From positions 186,001 to 250,000 of the forward strand of contig NZ_JARZHG010000014.1 of NCBI RefSeq assembly GCF_029946505.1: DNA of 64,000 nucleotides, written 5' to 3'. Under the pieces are notes generated by a model that had not been told where the DNA came from, did no database searches, and saw nothing but the letters and a program-made list of their open reading frames with translations. The translations under genes and the position numbers were made by a program. This stretch comes from Polyangium sp. y55x31. GTDB lineage: Bacteria; Myxococcota_A; Polyangia; Polyangiales; Polyangiaceae. Of the stretch, positions 1-7,808 are shown in pieces (position 1 is the first letter of the stretch; each line of letters opens with the position of its first letter).

Positions 1-2
1 GG

Positions 3-104
3 CCCGCCTGGGCGCTCGTGCTCGGAGAAATCATTCTTCTCGTGCTGCTCGGCGTCCTGTTCTTCGATTCCGCCCGCGAGGCGTCCCGGCCGAAGCCGCG
101 CTGA
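3..104 (+). CDS. C-terminal end of a membrane protein (partial)
   Basis: An open frame runs in from the left edge and stops with TGA at 102-104. The 33 visible residues hold one strongly hydrophobic stretch (about residues 3-21, rich in Leu, Val and Ile, ending Leu-Phe-Phe-Asp) followed by a short basic tail with Arg and Lys. This looks like the last transmembrane helix and cytoplasmic tail of an integral membrane protein. The family cannot be named from so little sequence. Confidence 0.5.
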   Translation, partial: PAWALVLGEIILLVLLGVLFFDSAREASRPKPR

Positions 105-207
105 CTGCCACTTTTTCCCGGCGCGCTGTCCCGGCAGGCATTTCTGGACAACGTGGCAATCGGCGAAGCCGCGGGAATCCCGCTCTCACGGGGCCGTTTC
201 TCCCGGC

Positions 208-999
208 GTGAAAAAACTCAAAGCATGGGCGGCGGATGCCTTCGAGGTGGCGGCTTGGGTCGTCGAGAAGGTGTTCCTCCTCGTCCTCACGCTCGCCTTC
301 ATCCTCGTCTTTTGGGCGATGCTCGTCGTTCCGTGCCTCGCCGTCATTTTCGCGTGCAAGCGCTGGGTCCTTGCCGTCCCCGGAGGGATGTCGTGGTTTC
401 CGAGCGCGTTCGGAGGGCTCTTCATCGGGGCGTACCTGTTCCCGATCTCCCTCGCGAAAGGCACCTTCGGCCGGCGCCTCTCCCTGCGCGTGGCGCGCGC
501 GCGAGAGGTGCTCGTGGACGAGGCGCTGCCCCATGAATTCGTGGCGATCGACGCCTGGGTCGTGAGCGGCCGCCCGATCGAGCGCCCCGCGTCCGCGGCG
601 CCCGGCGGCGACGAATGGGTCACCTATCCGCTGGTCCTCGCGGACGCGCGCGGCGACGTGCTGCGTGTCGAGCGCGCCGACGGCGCGGATCAGCCGGCCG
701 GGGAGGGCCCACGATTTCATGGCGCGGCCCGGGTCGGGCATCGTGTCGTCGCCGTCGGTGAGGTCCGACGCGACGAGCCGGGCGCAAGTCTGTACCGCCT
801 GCCCGCCCGCGGCGCGCGGCTCGTGCGCGGCAAGGCGCCCCACTTCTGTGTCCGGGAAGCGGGTCTCGCCGACGTGGTCGCAGAGATCCGCCGTGATGAA
901 ACTTCGCCCGCCTGGGGTATCTTCGCGCTCGTCTTGCTGGCCGTCGGCTTCGGCTCGATGATCGGCGCCCAGTCCGCGGCTCCTCCGTGGTTTCCGTGA
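208..999 (+). CDS. predicted integral membrane protein
   Basis: 263 residues with a GTG start. The N-terminus has a long hydrophobic region (about residues 21-48) and a second segment (65-82). A soluble domain follows (about 85-235), and a C-terminal transmembrane helix lies at about 238-258. The soluble part alternates beta-like stretches with Gly-rich turns and contains the segment VSGRPIERP, distantly like GIDE-type membrane-anchored domains, but I would not assign it to that family without a profile search. No catalytic motif is visible. It sits alone, about 100 bases after the partial gene and upstream of pssA on the same strand. Function unknown. Confidence 0.7.
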   Translation: MKKLKAWAADAFEVAAWVVEKVFLLVLTLAFILVFWAMLVVPCLAVIFACKRWVLAVPGGMSWFPSAFGGLFIGAYLFPISLAKGTFGRRLSLRVARAREVLVDEALPHEFVAIDAWVVSGRPIERPASAAPGGDEWVTYPLVLADARGDVLRVERADGADQPAGEGPRFHGAARVGHRVVAVGEVRRDEPGASLYRLPARGARLVRGKAPHFCVREAGLADVVAEIRRDETSPAWGIFALVLLAVGFGSMIGAQSAAPPWFP

Positions 1000-1060
1000 A
1001 GGCCATGCTGCGAAGCATTTTGCGCACCGCGCCGCCGCGAAGCGGATCGCGTAATGGCTT

Positions 1061-1090
1061 TTGACGCGGCGCCCGGGACGGATGTAGCAT
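1061..1090 (+). promoter_or_regulatory. pssA promoter, -35 TTGACG and -10 TAGCAT
   Basis: TTGACG at 1061-1066 and TAGCAT at 1085-1090 are separated by 18 bases. The -10 box ends eight bases before the GTG at 1099, so transcription would begin at or next to the start codon. This is the best sigma-70-like -35/-10 pair in the window. Confidence 0.55.
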
Positions 1091-1098
1091 CCCGCGCC

Positions 1099-1860
1099 GT
1101 GCCGCCGCTTCGTTACTTCGTACCCAATGGGTTCACCGGGCTTTCGCTTCTCCTCGGCCTCGGCTCCGTCGTGATGAGCTCGGAGGGCAATTTCCGCCTC
1201 GCGGCGTGGATGATCCTCTGGGGCGTCTTGCTCGACAAGCTCGACGGCAGCGCCGCGCGTCTGCTCAACGCCACGAGCAAGTTCGGCGTCGAGTTCGACA
1301 GCTTCGCCGACTTCGTGGTCTTCGGCATCGCCCCGGCCGCGCTGGTCTACTACCGGCTCCTGCCGCTCGGGCCGATGCTCGGCTGGGAGAAACCCGCGCT
1401 GCTCGCGACCTCGGGCCTCTACGCGCTCGCGCTCGCCGTGCGCCTCGCGCGCTTCAACGTGATGACGGGCGGCGAGGGCATCTTCTACGGCCTGCCCGGT
1501 ACGCTGATGGGCGCAATCATCGCGTCGGCATACCTCACGTGGGACAAGTACGGTTTGCCCGAGCGCTCGCTCATCGTGAGCCCCGCCGTGCTGGTGATCG
1601 CCGCGGGTCTCATGGTGAGCACGGTCCGCCTGCCGAAGCTGAAGCTCGGCAAGAACAAGGTCATGAAGGCGTTCACGGTGTGCAACATCGTCGGGGCGTA
1701 TCTGTGCGGGCCGCTCCGGATCTTGCCGGAGTACCTGCTCGGCATCGCCCTGATCTACACCCTGGGCGGGGTCGTGTATTGCCTGATGAACCCGGGCGCC
1801 GGCCTCGACGCCGAACCCGAGTCCGCCCCCGAGCCCGCCCAGGCCGAGCGTCTCGCCTGA
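1099..1860 (+). CDS. pssA: CDP-diacylglycerol-serine O-phosphatidyltransferase
   Basis: Membrane enzyme that transfers the phosphatidyl group of CDP-diacylglycerol to L-serine, the first committed step towards phosphatidylethanolamine. From the GTG at 1099 it is 253 residues. The complete CDP-alcohol phosphotransferase signature D-G-x2-A-R-x8-G-x3-D-x3-D is present at residues 49-71 (D49, G50, R54, G63, D67, D71). Several hydrophobic helices follow, and the C-terminal tail is Glu/Pro-rich. An ATG at 1054 is in frame but lies upstream of the -35/-10 pair at 1061-1090. I therefore prefer GTG 1099, which gives the usual short N-terminus before the first helix (R-Y-F-V-P-N). The serine rather than glycerol-phosphate acceptor is inferred from overall resemblance to PssA proteins. 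Confidence 0.85.
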   Translation: MPPLRYFVPNGFTGLSLLLGLGSVVMSSEGNFRLAAWMILWGVLLDKLDGSAARLLNATSKFGVEFDSFADFVVFGIAPAALVYYRLLPLGPMLGWEKPALLATSGLYALALAVRLARFNVMTGGEGIFYGLPGTLMGAIIASAYLTWDKYGLPERSLIVSPAVLVIAAGLMVSTVRLPKLKLGKNKVMKAFTVCNIVGAYLCGPLRILPEYLLGIALIYTLGGVVYCLMNPGAGLDAEPESAPEPAQAERLA

Positions 1861-1885
1861 CTTTCCCGCGTTTTCCCGCCTGCGT

Positions 1886-1901
1886 GGCCTCGCGCGAGGC
1901 C
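1886..1901 (+). terminator. hairpin after pssA, possible terminator
   Basis: GGCCTC (1886-1891) and GAGGCC (1896-1901) form a perfect six-pair stem with a four-base GCGC loop, 25 bases after the pssA stop. There is no T-run directly after it, so factor-independent termination is uncertain. Confidence 0.35.
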
Positions 1902-2205
1902 TGACGAAGCGCTGTTTTCGTAACGGAAGCGCGCCCGAACGACCACGCCGTCAACGCCCGATGCCCCGGGCGCGGCGCGTCTGACAAAGCCACCATTGCC
2001 ATCATCCGGGACGCGACATCAAAGCTCCGGGCGCAATGCGCTGTGCGCTGTCTCACTTTGGGGTGGTCACGCGAGTTATCCCCGCTATCCTCCCCCCTGA
2101 ACCATGTGCACGACCCTGGCGTGGCGCCGGGGCGAAAAGCGACTGCCATTGCTTGGCTCGCGGGCATGAACGACCCGTGAAGCGAGCCACTAGGGAGGGG
2201 ACTAC
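1902..2205 (+). promoter_or_regulatory. non-coding leader and promoter region of the c-heme lipoprotein gene
   Basis: No convincing coding frame is seen here. An extended -10-like box GCTATCCT has its hexamer TATCCT at 2086-2091, which would give a leader of about 105 bases. The leader ends in a strong Shine-Dalgarno run (GGGAGGGG) about five bases before the ATG at 2206. Nothing else stands out. Confidence 0.4.
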
Positions 2206-3963
2206 ATGAGGGCCATCGGTGCTCCGGCGGACCGCTTACATTCTTTTCATCGTACGATTCCCGCATATCTTTCGATGCTCATGCTGCTCGGCGTCGGCGC
2301 CTGCGACACGCCGTCGGGAGAGGAGTTCACGCAGGAGGTCGAGGAGGCGATCGGCGGGAAACCCATCAAGTCGCCGCCGGTGATCAACATCGACCGCTCG
2401 CTGATGGTCGTGGATCTGCAGACGCTCGAGACGAAGGATTCGAAGGGAAACTTTCTTTTCTCGCTCGAGCGGGTGCTCGGCCAGCTCGCGGCCACGAGCG
2501 GGTCGAATCCGGGCCTCGACGCGGCGAAGCTCTACCAGAGCATCTACGATACGAACAACACGAAGGCCGGAGGCCTCGTGCCCGACGGGCAGCACTGCGA
2601 CGACGAGAAAGACGCGAGCGGCAATGCGGTGCTGAACGGATTCCGGATCGAATGTCCACGGCAGGAGGGCGCGCTCGCGGATCTCTCGAAGCACAACCCG
2701 TTCTGCAGCGGCCCGAACTGCGATCCTTACTCGCCGCTCGCCATCGTCAACCGGTTCGACCTGGCCCCGGCCAATGGGCAAACCTGCGGCCAGTACCGCA
2801 TGATCTTCGGCAAGGGCTTCCAGCAATCGCCGCTCGAGACCGCGGGCAATCAGCTCCTGACCAACCGCAACCTCCTCATTTTCGAGGCGGTCATGCCGAA
2901 CCCGAAGCCGACGTTCGGGCTCAAAGGCTGCGCCAAGGTCGTCGAGTTCTGGGCGGGGCTCTCGAACATCCACGATCCGGCGCAGCGGGCCGCGGAGCTC
3001 GAGCGATTCTTCTTCAAGGGCTATCAGGGACTGCCCGCGGCCTTCCAGTGGGACCACTTCACGGGGGAGGTGGATCCGAAGACCGGCGAGCAGGTCAGCG
3101 GCCAGATCCGCAGCAACCAGTTCCTGAACGACCCCACCGCCGGCGGGCTCCGGCAGCCCTGGCAGCTCCGCGAATACAACCTCCGGCGCACCTGCTCCGG
3201 CAAGACCAAAAAGCAGAATTGCAAGCCCGAGGTCCGGATGGTCCCCACCGGGATCAACCCCGAGGCCAGCCTGTTCAGCGACGACAACACGAGCCCGCGG
3301 GCGCTCAAGTTCCGCGATCCGAGCAATGCCGAGAGCTTCATCAACCAGATCCCGGCGCTCGCGATCGGCGACCCGAACCTCTTCAACATGAATCGCGTCG
3401 GCCGGGAGTTCAACGGCGGGCAGAGCACGTCGCAGCCGGCCCTCCAACCGGGCGGCCCGCCCGTGGCCAATGATTCGAACTACAACCTCGTCTTCAGTCC
3501 CACCGGGCCCTTCGCTGCGAAGATCCAGGCCAAGTTGAGCGAGATCGGCAGCTCGCTCAAGCCCTCCGAAATCGTGCGCCGCGCCCAGTCCCAGGCCTGC
3601 GCGGGGTGCCACGAGCTGTCCACGTCGACGGCGCCGATCTTCGGCGGCGTGGTCGACGCAAACAAGCTCGGCGAAAACGTCCAGTGGCCCGACGTGGCGC
3701 AGGGGCCGGAGGTCGCGCCGGGCGTGCGGCCGAACGCATTCACGCAGGTCTCCGATTCGCTCCTCGTGCCGACGGCGACCGGGGTCACGTGCAATACGGT
3801 GTGCACGGCGCAGCCCTCCTCCTGCCTGTGCGCGTGGGCCGTCTCGCCGGCGCTCGCCACGGTGTTCCTGCCGTTCCGGCGCGACAATATGGTCAATTAC
3901 TTGAAGAGCCTGTCCACCGGCGGGAACCCGCACCCCGGGGACGACGAGGGCACCGCCTTCTGA
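2206..3963 (+). CDS. lipoprotein with one c-type heme motif
   Basis: 585 residues. The N-terminal signal ends in a lipobox-like LGVGAC (Cys33), so it is probably lipid-anchored outside the cytoplasm. A single c-heme attachment motif C-A-G-C-H is at residues 465-469. Late pairs of cysteines (C-N-T-V-C and S-C-L-C) suggest disulfides. The long central region, with N-R-F-D-L-A and repeated Asn/Gln-rich segments, matches no enzyme I can name. One heme motif alone suggests electron transfer or redox sensing rather than a peroxidase, which would normally carry two. The start is supported by the Shine-Dalgarno run just upstream. It stands alone in its orientation block with the hydrolase that follows. 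Confidence 0.8.
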   Translation: MRAIGAPADRLHSFHRTIPAYLSMLMLLGVGACDTPSGEEFTQEVEEAIGGKPIKSPPVINIDRSLMVVDLQTLETKDSKGNFLFSLERVLGQLAATSGSNPGLDAAKLYQSIYDTNNTKAGGLVPDGQHCDDEKDASGNAVLNGFRIECPRQEGALADLSKHNPFCSGPNCDPYSPLAIVNRFDLAPANGQTCGQYRMIFGKGFQQSPLETAGNQLLTNRNLLIFEAVMPNPKPTFGLKGCAKVVEFWAGLSNIHDPAQRAAELERFFFKGYQGLPAAFQWDHFTGEVDPKTGEQVSGQIRSNQFLNDPTAGGLRQPWQLREYNLRRTCSGKTKKQNCKPEVRMVPTGINPEASLFSDDNTSPRALKFRDPSNAESFINQIPALAIGDPNLFNMNRVGREFNGGQSTSQPALQPGGPPVANDSNYNLVFSPTGPFAAKIQAKLSEIGSSLKPSEIVRRAQSQACAGCHELSTSTAPIFGGVVDANKLGENVQWPDVAQGPEVAPGVRPNAFTQVSDSLLVPTATGVTCNTVCTAQPSSCLCAWAVSPALATVFLPFRRDNMVNYLKSLSTGGNPHPGDDEGTAF

Positions 3964-4018
3964 GCAGCGGCGTCGGTCGGCCAGCCTGATTTTCCCGCGA
4001 TTTCCCGCCCGTCTACGC

Positions 4019-4024
4019 TATCAT
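4019..4024 (+). promoter_or_regulatory. -10 box TATCAT of the hydrolase gene
   Basis: TATCAT ends ten bases before the ATG at 4035. It overlaps the alternative upstream ATG at 4023, which argues against using that ATG as the start. Confidence 0.45.
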
Positions 4025-4034
4025 GGGTTCGCCC

Positions 4035-4928
4035 ATGAAGCGCCGCGCCCCGCCCTCGATCGCGACGATCGTGCTCACGGCCGTCCTCCTCCTCGCCGCG
4101 TCCCCCGCGTGGGCCAAGGGCAAGAAGAAGCCGCCGCCGCCGCCGCCGCTCGACGGCCAGACCCTCGATTACGCGTGGGACGGCAAGGACATCGGGCATC
4201 CCGAGCGCGCCTGGCTCGGTCGGGCGTTCGTGCCTCGCGCGGCCCTCGCCGACGCCGGCGCCAAGCGGCCGCTGCTGGTCTTCATCCACGGCCTGAACAC
4301 CGAGCGCATCAAGTATCGCTGGATGGGCGGGGGAAATGAGGGCGACGTGCGGCGCATCGTGGCCGGGCTCGTCGAGACCGGAAAAATCCCGCCCGTGGTC
4401 GTGGCCGCGCCGAGCTCGATCGTCCCCTCGGCCGTGACGAACGCCGTGACGAGCTGGCCCGCCTTCGATCTCGATCGGTTCGTCGAGGAGACGAGCAAAG
4501 CGCTCGGGGGAACGGCGACCCTCGATACGAGCCGCATCCTCGTCGCGGCGCACTCGGGCGGCGGGTGCAACACGCGCGGCGGGATCGCGACGGCGATCGG
4601 CGGGAAAACCAAGGTGCACGCGGCGCTCGTGATCGACACGTGCATGCTGCCCGATATGGCGAAGGTGCTCGCGGGCAGTCGATCCGACATGCACGTGATC
4701 GTCTCGTGGCAGACGCTCTCCTGGGCGAAACGGCCGTTCGGCGAGTTTCGGTCGGTGTTCACGAAGGGCGTGGCGCAGAACCCCGCCGCGGCCGGGTTTC
4801 TGCGGGAGCTCGAGCACGTGCAGCCACGCGAGCCGATGCCGCACGACGCCATGGTGGGGTTGACGCTCGGCCGGTGGCTCCCGATCCTGCTCGGTGCTCA
4901 CGGTGGAGGGGCTCCGGTCGGCCCCTGA
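4035..4928 (+). CDS. exported alpha/beta-hydrolase-like protein
   Basis: 297 residues. A Sec-type signal peptide (basic MKRR, hydrophobic core, cleavage near A-W-A) is followed by a short Lys/Pro-rich linker with six prolines in a row. The hydrolase fold is suggested by L-L-V-F-I-H-G (oxyanion strand) and the nucleophile elbow A-H-S-G-G-G. A late His in P-M-P-H-D could complete the triad. Substrate unknown; an esterase or a PHB-depolymerase-like role is possible. ATG 4023 would add MGSP but coincides with the -10 box, so ATG 4035 is chosen. It converges with the lipoprotein gene downstream. Confidence 0.75.
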   Translation: MKRRAPPSIATIVLTAVLLLAASPAWAKGKKKPPPPPPLDGQTLDYAWDGKDIGHPERAWLGRAFVPRAALADAGAKRPLLVFIHGLNTERIKYRWMGGGNEGDVRRIVAGLVETGKIPPVVVAAPSSIVPSAVTNAVTSWPAFDLDRFVEETSKALGGTATLDTSRILVAAHSGGGCNTRGGIATAIGGKTKVHAALVIDTCMLPDMAKVLAGSRSDMHVIVSWQTLSWAKRPFGEFRSVFTKGVAQNPAAAGFLRELEHVQPREPMPHDAMVGLTLGRWLPILLGAHGGGAPVGP

Positions 4929-4930
4929 TC

Positions 4931-4946
4931 GGGCCTTCCTCGGCCC
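4931..4946. terminator. hairpin between convergent genes
   Basis: GGGCC (4931-4935) and GGCCC (4942-4946) form a short GC stem with a six-base loop just after the hydrolase stop. There is no T-run, so this is a weak candidate. Confidence 0.25.
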
Positions 4947-5057
4947 CGGGAATCGGAGCCCAACGATGAGAGGTCGTTACCCCTCGTCGACGTCGACGTC
5001 GGGTGGCCTGGTGCCCGAGGATCCGGCGGGGCTCGATCGCCCCGAGGCCGGCGGGCT

Positions 5058-5585
5058 TCACGGACTGCAGACCTGAGCCTCGTCGAGCATGAGGATCTCG
5101 CCCGGACCGCGGCGCAACGTGGCCTGCACGACCACGGGCTGCCCGTCCAACGCGATGCTGCAGCACTGCCCGGTCTCGTCGCCGACGCACTGCCAGCGGG
5201 TGTCGGGCGGCGCGCCCAGCGGCAAATGCGGCGGCATCGGGTACGAAAGCGGGCCCGACGCCGACGCCGTGAGCACGACGCGCCCCTCGCAGCGGTTGCA
5301 GCATTGCTGTTCACCCAGGCACGCGCGCCGCGTGCAGGCGTTGCCCGCGCGGGTCAGCACCCCGCGTACGCGTATCGGTTGCCCGACGTGCTGCTCGCGC
5401 GACGTGTAGAGTTCGTCGAATGCGAGGGGCTCGGGACCCTCGGAACAGCGTGGTATCGGCGTGGTGTCGCACGCTCGATCCGCCGTACACGACTCCTGGG
5501 GGTGTGGACTGGCCGCGCAGCTCGTCGTGATCGCAAGTGCGAGGGCGGTGAGTAAGGATCGCGCGTACGGTTGCAGGACATCCAT
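5058..5585 (-). CDS. Cys-rich lipoprotein of unknown function
   Basis: 175 residues. The signal peptide ends I-T-T-S-C-A, so lipidation is likely. The mature part has V-G-Q-P-I-R-V-R-G-V-L, which looks like an OB- or beta-barrel strand. It also has many cysteines, including C-T-R-R-A-C, Q-C-C-N-R-C-E and G-Q-C-C-S, which could form disulfides or bind metal. A consensus TACAAT box lies nine bases before the ATG, which supports this start and suggests a leaderless message. I do not recognise the family. It converges with the hydrolase and diverges from the sugar-dehydrogenase-like gene. Confidence 0.75.
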   Translation of the reverse strand: MDVLQPYARSLLTALALAITTSCAASPHPQESCTADRACDTTPIPRCSEGPEPLAFDELYTSREQHVGQPIRVRGVLTRAGNACTRRACLGEQQCCNRCEGRVVLTASASGPLSYPMPPHLPLGAPPDTRWQCVGDETGQCCSIALDGQPVVVQATLRRGPGEILMLDEAQVCSP

Positions 5586-5594
5586 GGGTGCCGG

Positions 5595-5600
5595 ATTGTA
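5595..5600 (-). promoter_or_regulatory. -10 box TACAAT of the Cys-rich lipoprotein gene
   Basis: On the minus strand TACAAT is followed by nine bases and then the ATG. It is one of the two closest -10 matches in the window, together with the one at 44813. Confidence 0.5.
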
Positions 5601-5615
5601 CCCGAGGATGGCAGA

Positions 5616-5715
5616 TCATGCGCCCGCCTCGAATACGTCCACGCCGTGCGGCGAGCCCAGGATGAGCGGCACGCGCTGGTGCAGCTTCGTCGAGCTCGCC
5701 GTTGCCCCCTCGAGG
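5616..5715 (-). pseudogene. remnant of the 3' end of a class I fructose-1,6-bisphosphatase gene
   Basis: On the minus strand, reading into the TGA at 5616-5618, about 32 codons translate to a tail containing L-H-Q-R-V-P-L-I-L-G-S followed by P-H-G-V-D-V-F-E. The block L-H-Q-R-V-P-x-x-x-G-S near the C-terminus is a hallmark of class I fructose-1,6-bisphosphatases. Upstream in the same frame only faint resemblance remains (E-Q-G then T-S), and no sugar-phosphate or metal-binding motif can be found. The region between lies inside the start of the oppositely oriented dehydrogenase gene. I read it as a decaying or truncated 3' end. A chance match is possible because it is short. Confidence 0.5.
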
Positions 5716-5813
5716 CCCGAAGTTCTCGCAGGACGCGGTCCGGCCGCGACTGCATCGCCCTGCTCCTTCGCGGAACGCTCGTCGCGGGCCTCTCGCTTGC
5801 AAGCGCTGCCCTC

Positions 5814-7061
5814 ATGGCGCGCGTCTGCCCGCAAGGTCCCCTCCCGAGAAGCCGGTACGGTCTCGTCGGGGTGGCGCTCGGGCTGGTCCTCGGCGCGCTC
5901 GGGGGCGCGTGTTCGACGAGCGGCGCGCCACGCGTCGACAGTCGATGCACGCTCGTGCCCGGGCCCAGCTCGGGGCCGCCCGGTGGTGCGGCGCTGAAAG
6001 CAGAGATCGTCGCGGGCGGGCTCGAAGTGCCGTGGGGAATCGCCTTCCTGCCGAACGGCGACATGCTCGTGACCGAGCGGCCCGGGCGCGTACGGCTCGT
6101 GCATCAAGGTGGGCTCACGCCGCCCATCCTCGTGCTGCCGGTCGTCGAGGAGGGCGAAGGCGGGCTGCTCGGCGTCGTCGTCGATCCGAAATTCACCCAA
6201 AATCGGTATTTTTACGTTTACCTGACGGTGCGCGGGCCGGACGGACCCGAGAATCAAATCGAGCGATATCGGCTCGCGGACGACGGCGCGAGCGCGACGC
6301 GCGACAAGGTGCTCGTCACGGGGATTCCTGCAAATCGATTCCACAATGGCGGGCGGCTGCGGTTCGGGCCCGACGGGATGCTGTACGCGGGGACGGGGGA
6401 CGCGCAGCACCCGGATCTCTCGCGGGACTCGAAGAGCCTCGCCGGCAAGCTCTTGCGAATGACGCGGGACGGGGAGGTGCCCGCGGACAATCCGTTCCGC
6501 AAGAGCCTCGTGTACCTGAGCGGGGTGCGCAACGTGCAGGCCTTCGCGTTCGCGCCGGGCGGCGAGGTGATCGTCGCGGATCACGGGCCGAGCGGAGAGA
6601 TGGGGCGGGAGGGGCACGACGAGATCACGAGGGCGCGGGCCGGCGACGATCTCGGGTGGCCGACGTATTACGGTTGCGAGGTGGCGCTCGGGGTGACGGC
6701 GCCGTCGCTCGTGTTCGAGCAGGCGACGCCGCCGGGCGGGGCCTTGCTCTACCAGGGCGACGCGATTCGCGAGTGGAAAGGGAGCCTGCTCGTGGCGACG
6801 CTCGGCTCGCAGCACCTGCACCGCGTGACGTTCGAAAGGGACGACCCGAAGCGCGTGGAGCACCACGAGGTCTATTTCCAGGGCGAAGGGCCGACGGGGC
6901 TCGGGCGGCTCCGCGACGTGGTGACGGGGCCCGACGGCGCGATCTACGTGACGACGAGCAATTGCGACGGCCGCGGCGATTGCCCTCGCGACGGGGACAA
7001 GATTTACCGGATTACCCGCTGGTCGCCGCCGCCCGCCCCGCTTGCGTCCCCCGAGGGGTGA
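5814..7061 (+). CDS. PQQ-dependent sugar dehydrogenase-like lipoprotein
   Basis: 415 residues from the ATG at 5814. The signal peptide ends in a lipobox (L-G-G-A-C). The mature part is a soluble glucose/sorbosone dehydrogenase-type beta-propeller. It opens with L-E-V-P-W-G-I-A-F-L-P-N-G and T-E-R-P-G-R-V, followed by G-E-G-G-L-L-G and H-N-G-G-R-L-R-F-G-P-D-G (the catalytic His region). Repeated blade motifs such as D-V-V-T-G-P-D-G-A-I-Y-V-T-T close it. Such enzymes oxidise aldoses with PQQ outside the membrane; the actual substrate is unknown. The frame stays open upstream, but that part overlaps the bisphosphatase remnant and lacks a signal peptide. Confidence 0.8.
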   Translation: MARVCPQGPLPRSRYGLVGVALGLVLGALGGACSTSGAPRVDSRCTLVPGPSSGPPGGAALKAEIVAGGLEVPWGIAFLPNGDMLVTERPGRVRLVHQGGLTPPILVLPVVEEGEGGLLGVVVDPKFTQNRYFYVYLTVRGPDGPENQIERYRLADDGASATRDKVLVTGIPANRFHNGGRLRFGPDGMLYAGTGDAQHPDLSRDSKSLAGKLLRMTRDGEVPADNPFRKSLVYLSGVRNVQAFAFAPGGEVIVADHGPSGEMGREGHDEITRARAGDDLGWPTYYGCEVALGVTAPSLVFEQATPPGGALLYQGDAIREWKGSLLVATLGSQHLHRVTFERDDPKRVEHHEVYFQGEGPTGLGRLRDVVTGPDGAIYVTTSNCDGRGDCPRDGDKIYRITRWSPPPAPLASPEG

Positions 7062-7103
7062 CGTCTTTCTCCTTCCGTGGTGGGAGCGGGCGGGCACTTT
7101 TGC

Positions 7104-7109
7104 TAGGGT
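7104..7109 (+). promoter_or_regulatory. -10 box TAGGGT
   Basis: TAGGGT, preceded by TGC, ends 12 bases before the GTG at 7122. It would drive the lipoprotein-dppD-dppF run. Confidence 0.4.
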
Positions 7110-7121
7110 CCCGGGGCCGCC

Positions 7122-7808
7122 GTGTGGATCGCTCGCCCGCCTTTCGCCGTGCTCTTCGCCGCTTCGCTCCTCGGCTGCGTGCAGAGCCCACCCGGCCCGC
7201 CGCTCTGCGCCGCGGACGTGGCCTGCGCGGCCGAGGGTGACGTCTGCGTGGTCGGCCGCTGTCGGCCGAAAAAAGACACGCTCGTGACCGCGATGGATGC
7301 GCGCCGGCTCTTGCTCTTCCCGGACGCCGTCGCGGTCGTGTCCTCGAAGGGGCCGAGCGGCGGCGGTGGGGCGCTGCCGGAGGCGGTTTCGCTCGGGCGA
7401 AGCGCGGCGGGTGATACGTCGCTCCTGCTCCACTTCGAGGTGCCCGTGGCCGAGGTGGGCGAGGTGTCGTCGGCGTTCCTCGTGCTGGAGACGGCGACCG
7501 CGTCCGAGCCGCCGACGCAGCCGGTGTCGCTCTCGATCGCGCGGATCCTCGAGCCGTGGCGTGAGGATTTCGTCTCGTGGGGGCGGAGCCCGCGCCTCGA
7601 CCTGGCCGAGAAGGCGGGCCTCGTGGGCGTGACGTCGCCGAGCCCGGTGCGCTTGGACGTGACGCACGTGGTGCAGCGCTGGGCGAAGCGGACGGGCGAG
7701 GAGCATGGCCTCGCGGTGCTCGCCGATCCGGATGATCCGCGCGGGATCACGTTCTCCCTCGGCGTGGTGGAGAAGCGGGGTCCGCGCCTCGAGGTCTACG
7801 TACGGTGA
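7122..7808 (+). CDS. DNRLRE-like lipoprotein
   Basis: 228 residues with a GTG start. The signal peptide ends S-L-L-G-C (Cys19). A short Cys-rich segment follows (L-C-A-A-D-V-A-C, D-V-C-V-V-G-R-C). Then comes a beta-rich domain with L-L-H-F-E-V-P, A-F-L-V-L-E-T, the segment W-R-E-D-F-V-S-W, and L-D-V-T-H-V-V-Q-R-W. That order (strand, W-x-E, L-D-V-T-x-x-V) is typical of DNRLRE/CBM-type domains of secreted proteins. Its TGA overlaps the GTG of dppD, so the two are probably translationally coupled. It could be a surface or periplasmic partner of the ABC ATPases, but it does not look like a solute-binding protein. Confidence 0.75.
   Translation: MWIARPPFAVLFAASLLGCVQSPPGPPLCAADVACAAEGDVCVVGRCRPKKDTLVTAMDARRLLLFPDAVAVVSSKGPSGGGGALPEAVSLGRSAAGDTSLLLHFEVPVAEVGEVSSAFLVLETATASEPPTQPVSLSIARILEPWREDFVSWGRSPRLDLAEKAGLVGVTSPSPVRLDVTHVVQRWAKRTGEEHGLAVLADPDDPRGITFSLGVVEKRGPRLEVYVR

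Noticed and set aside
4023-4034. Upstream ATG as start of the hydrolase gene
   Set aside because: It overlaps the -10 box TATCAT. The second ATG gives a normal signal peptide.
5616-7706. 696-codon minus-strand open frame opposite the sugar-dehydrogenase-like and lipoprotein genes
   Set aside because: It is Arg/His/Ala-rich without any domain, as expected for the complement of a high-GC gene. Only its last 30 codons resemble a protein family (the bisphosphatase remnant).
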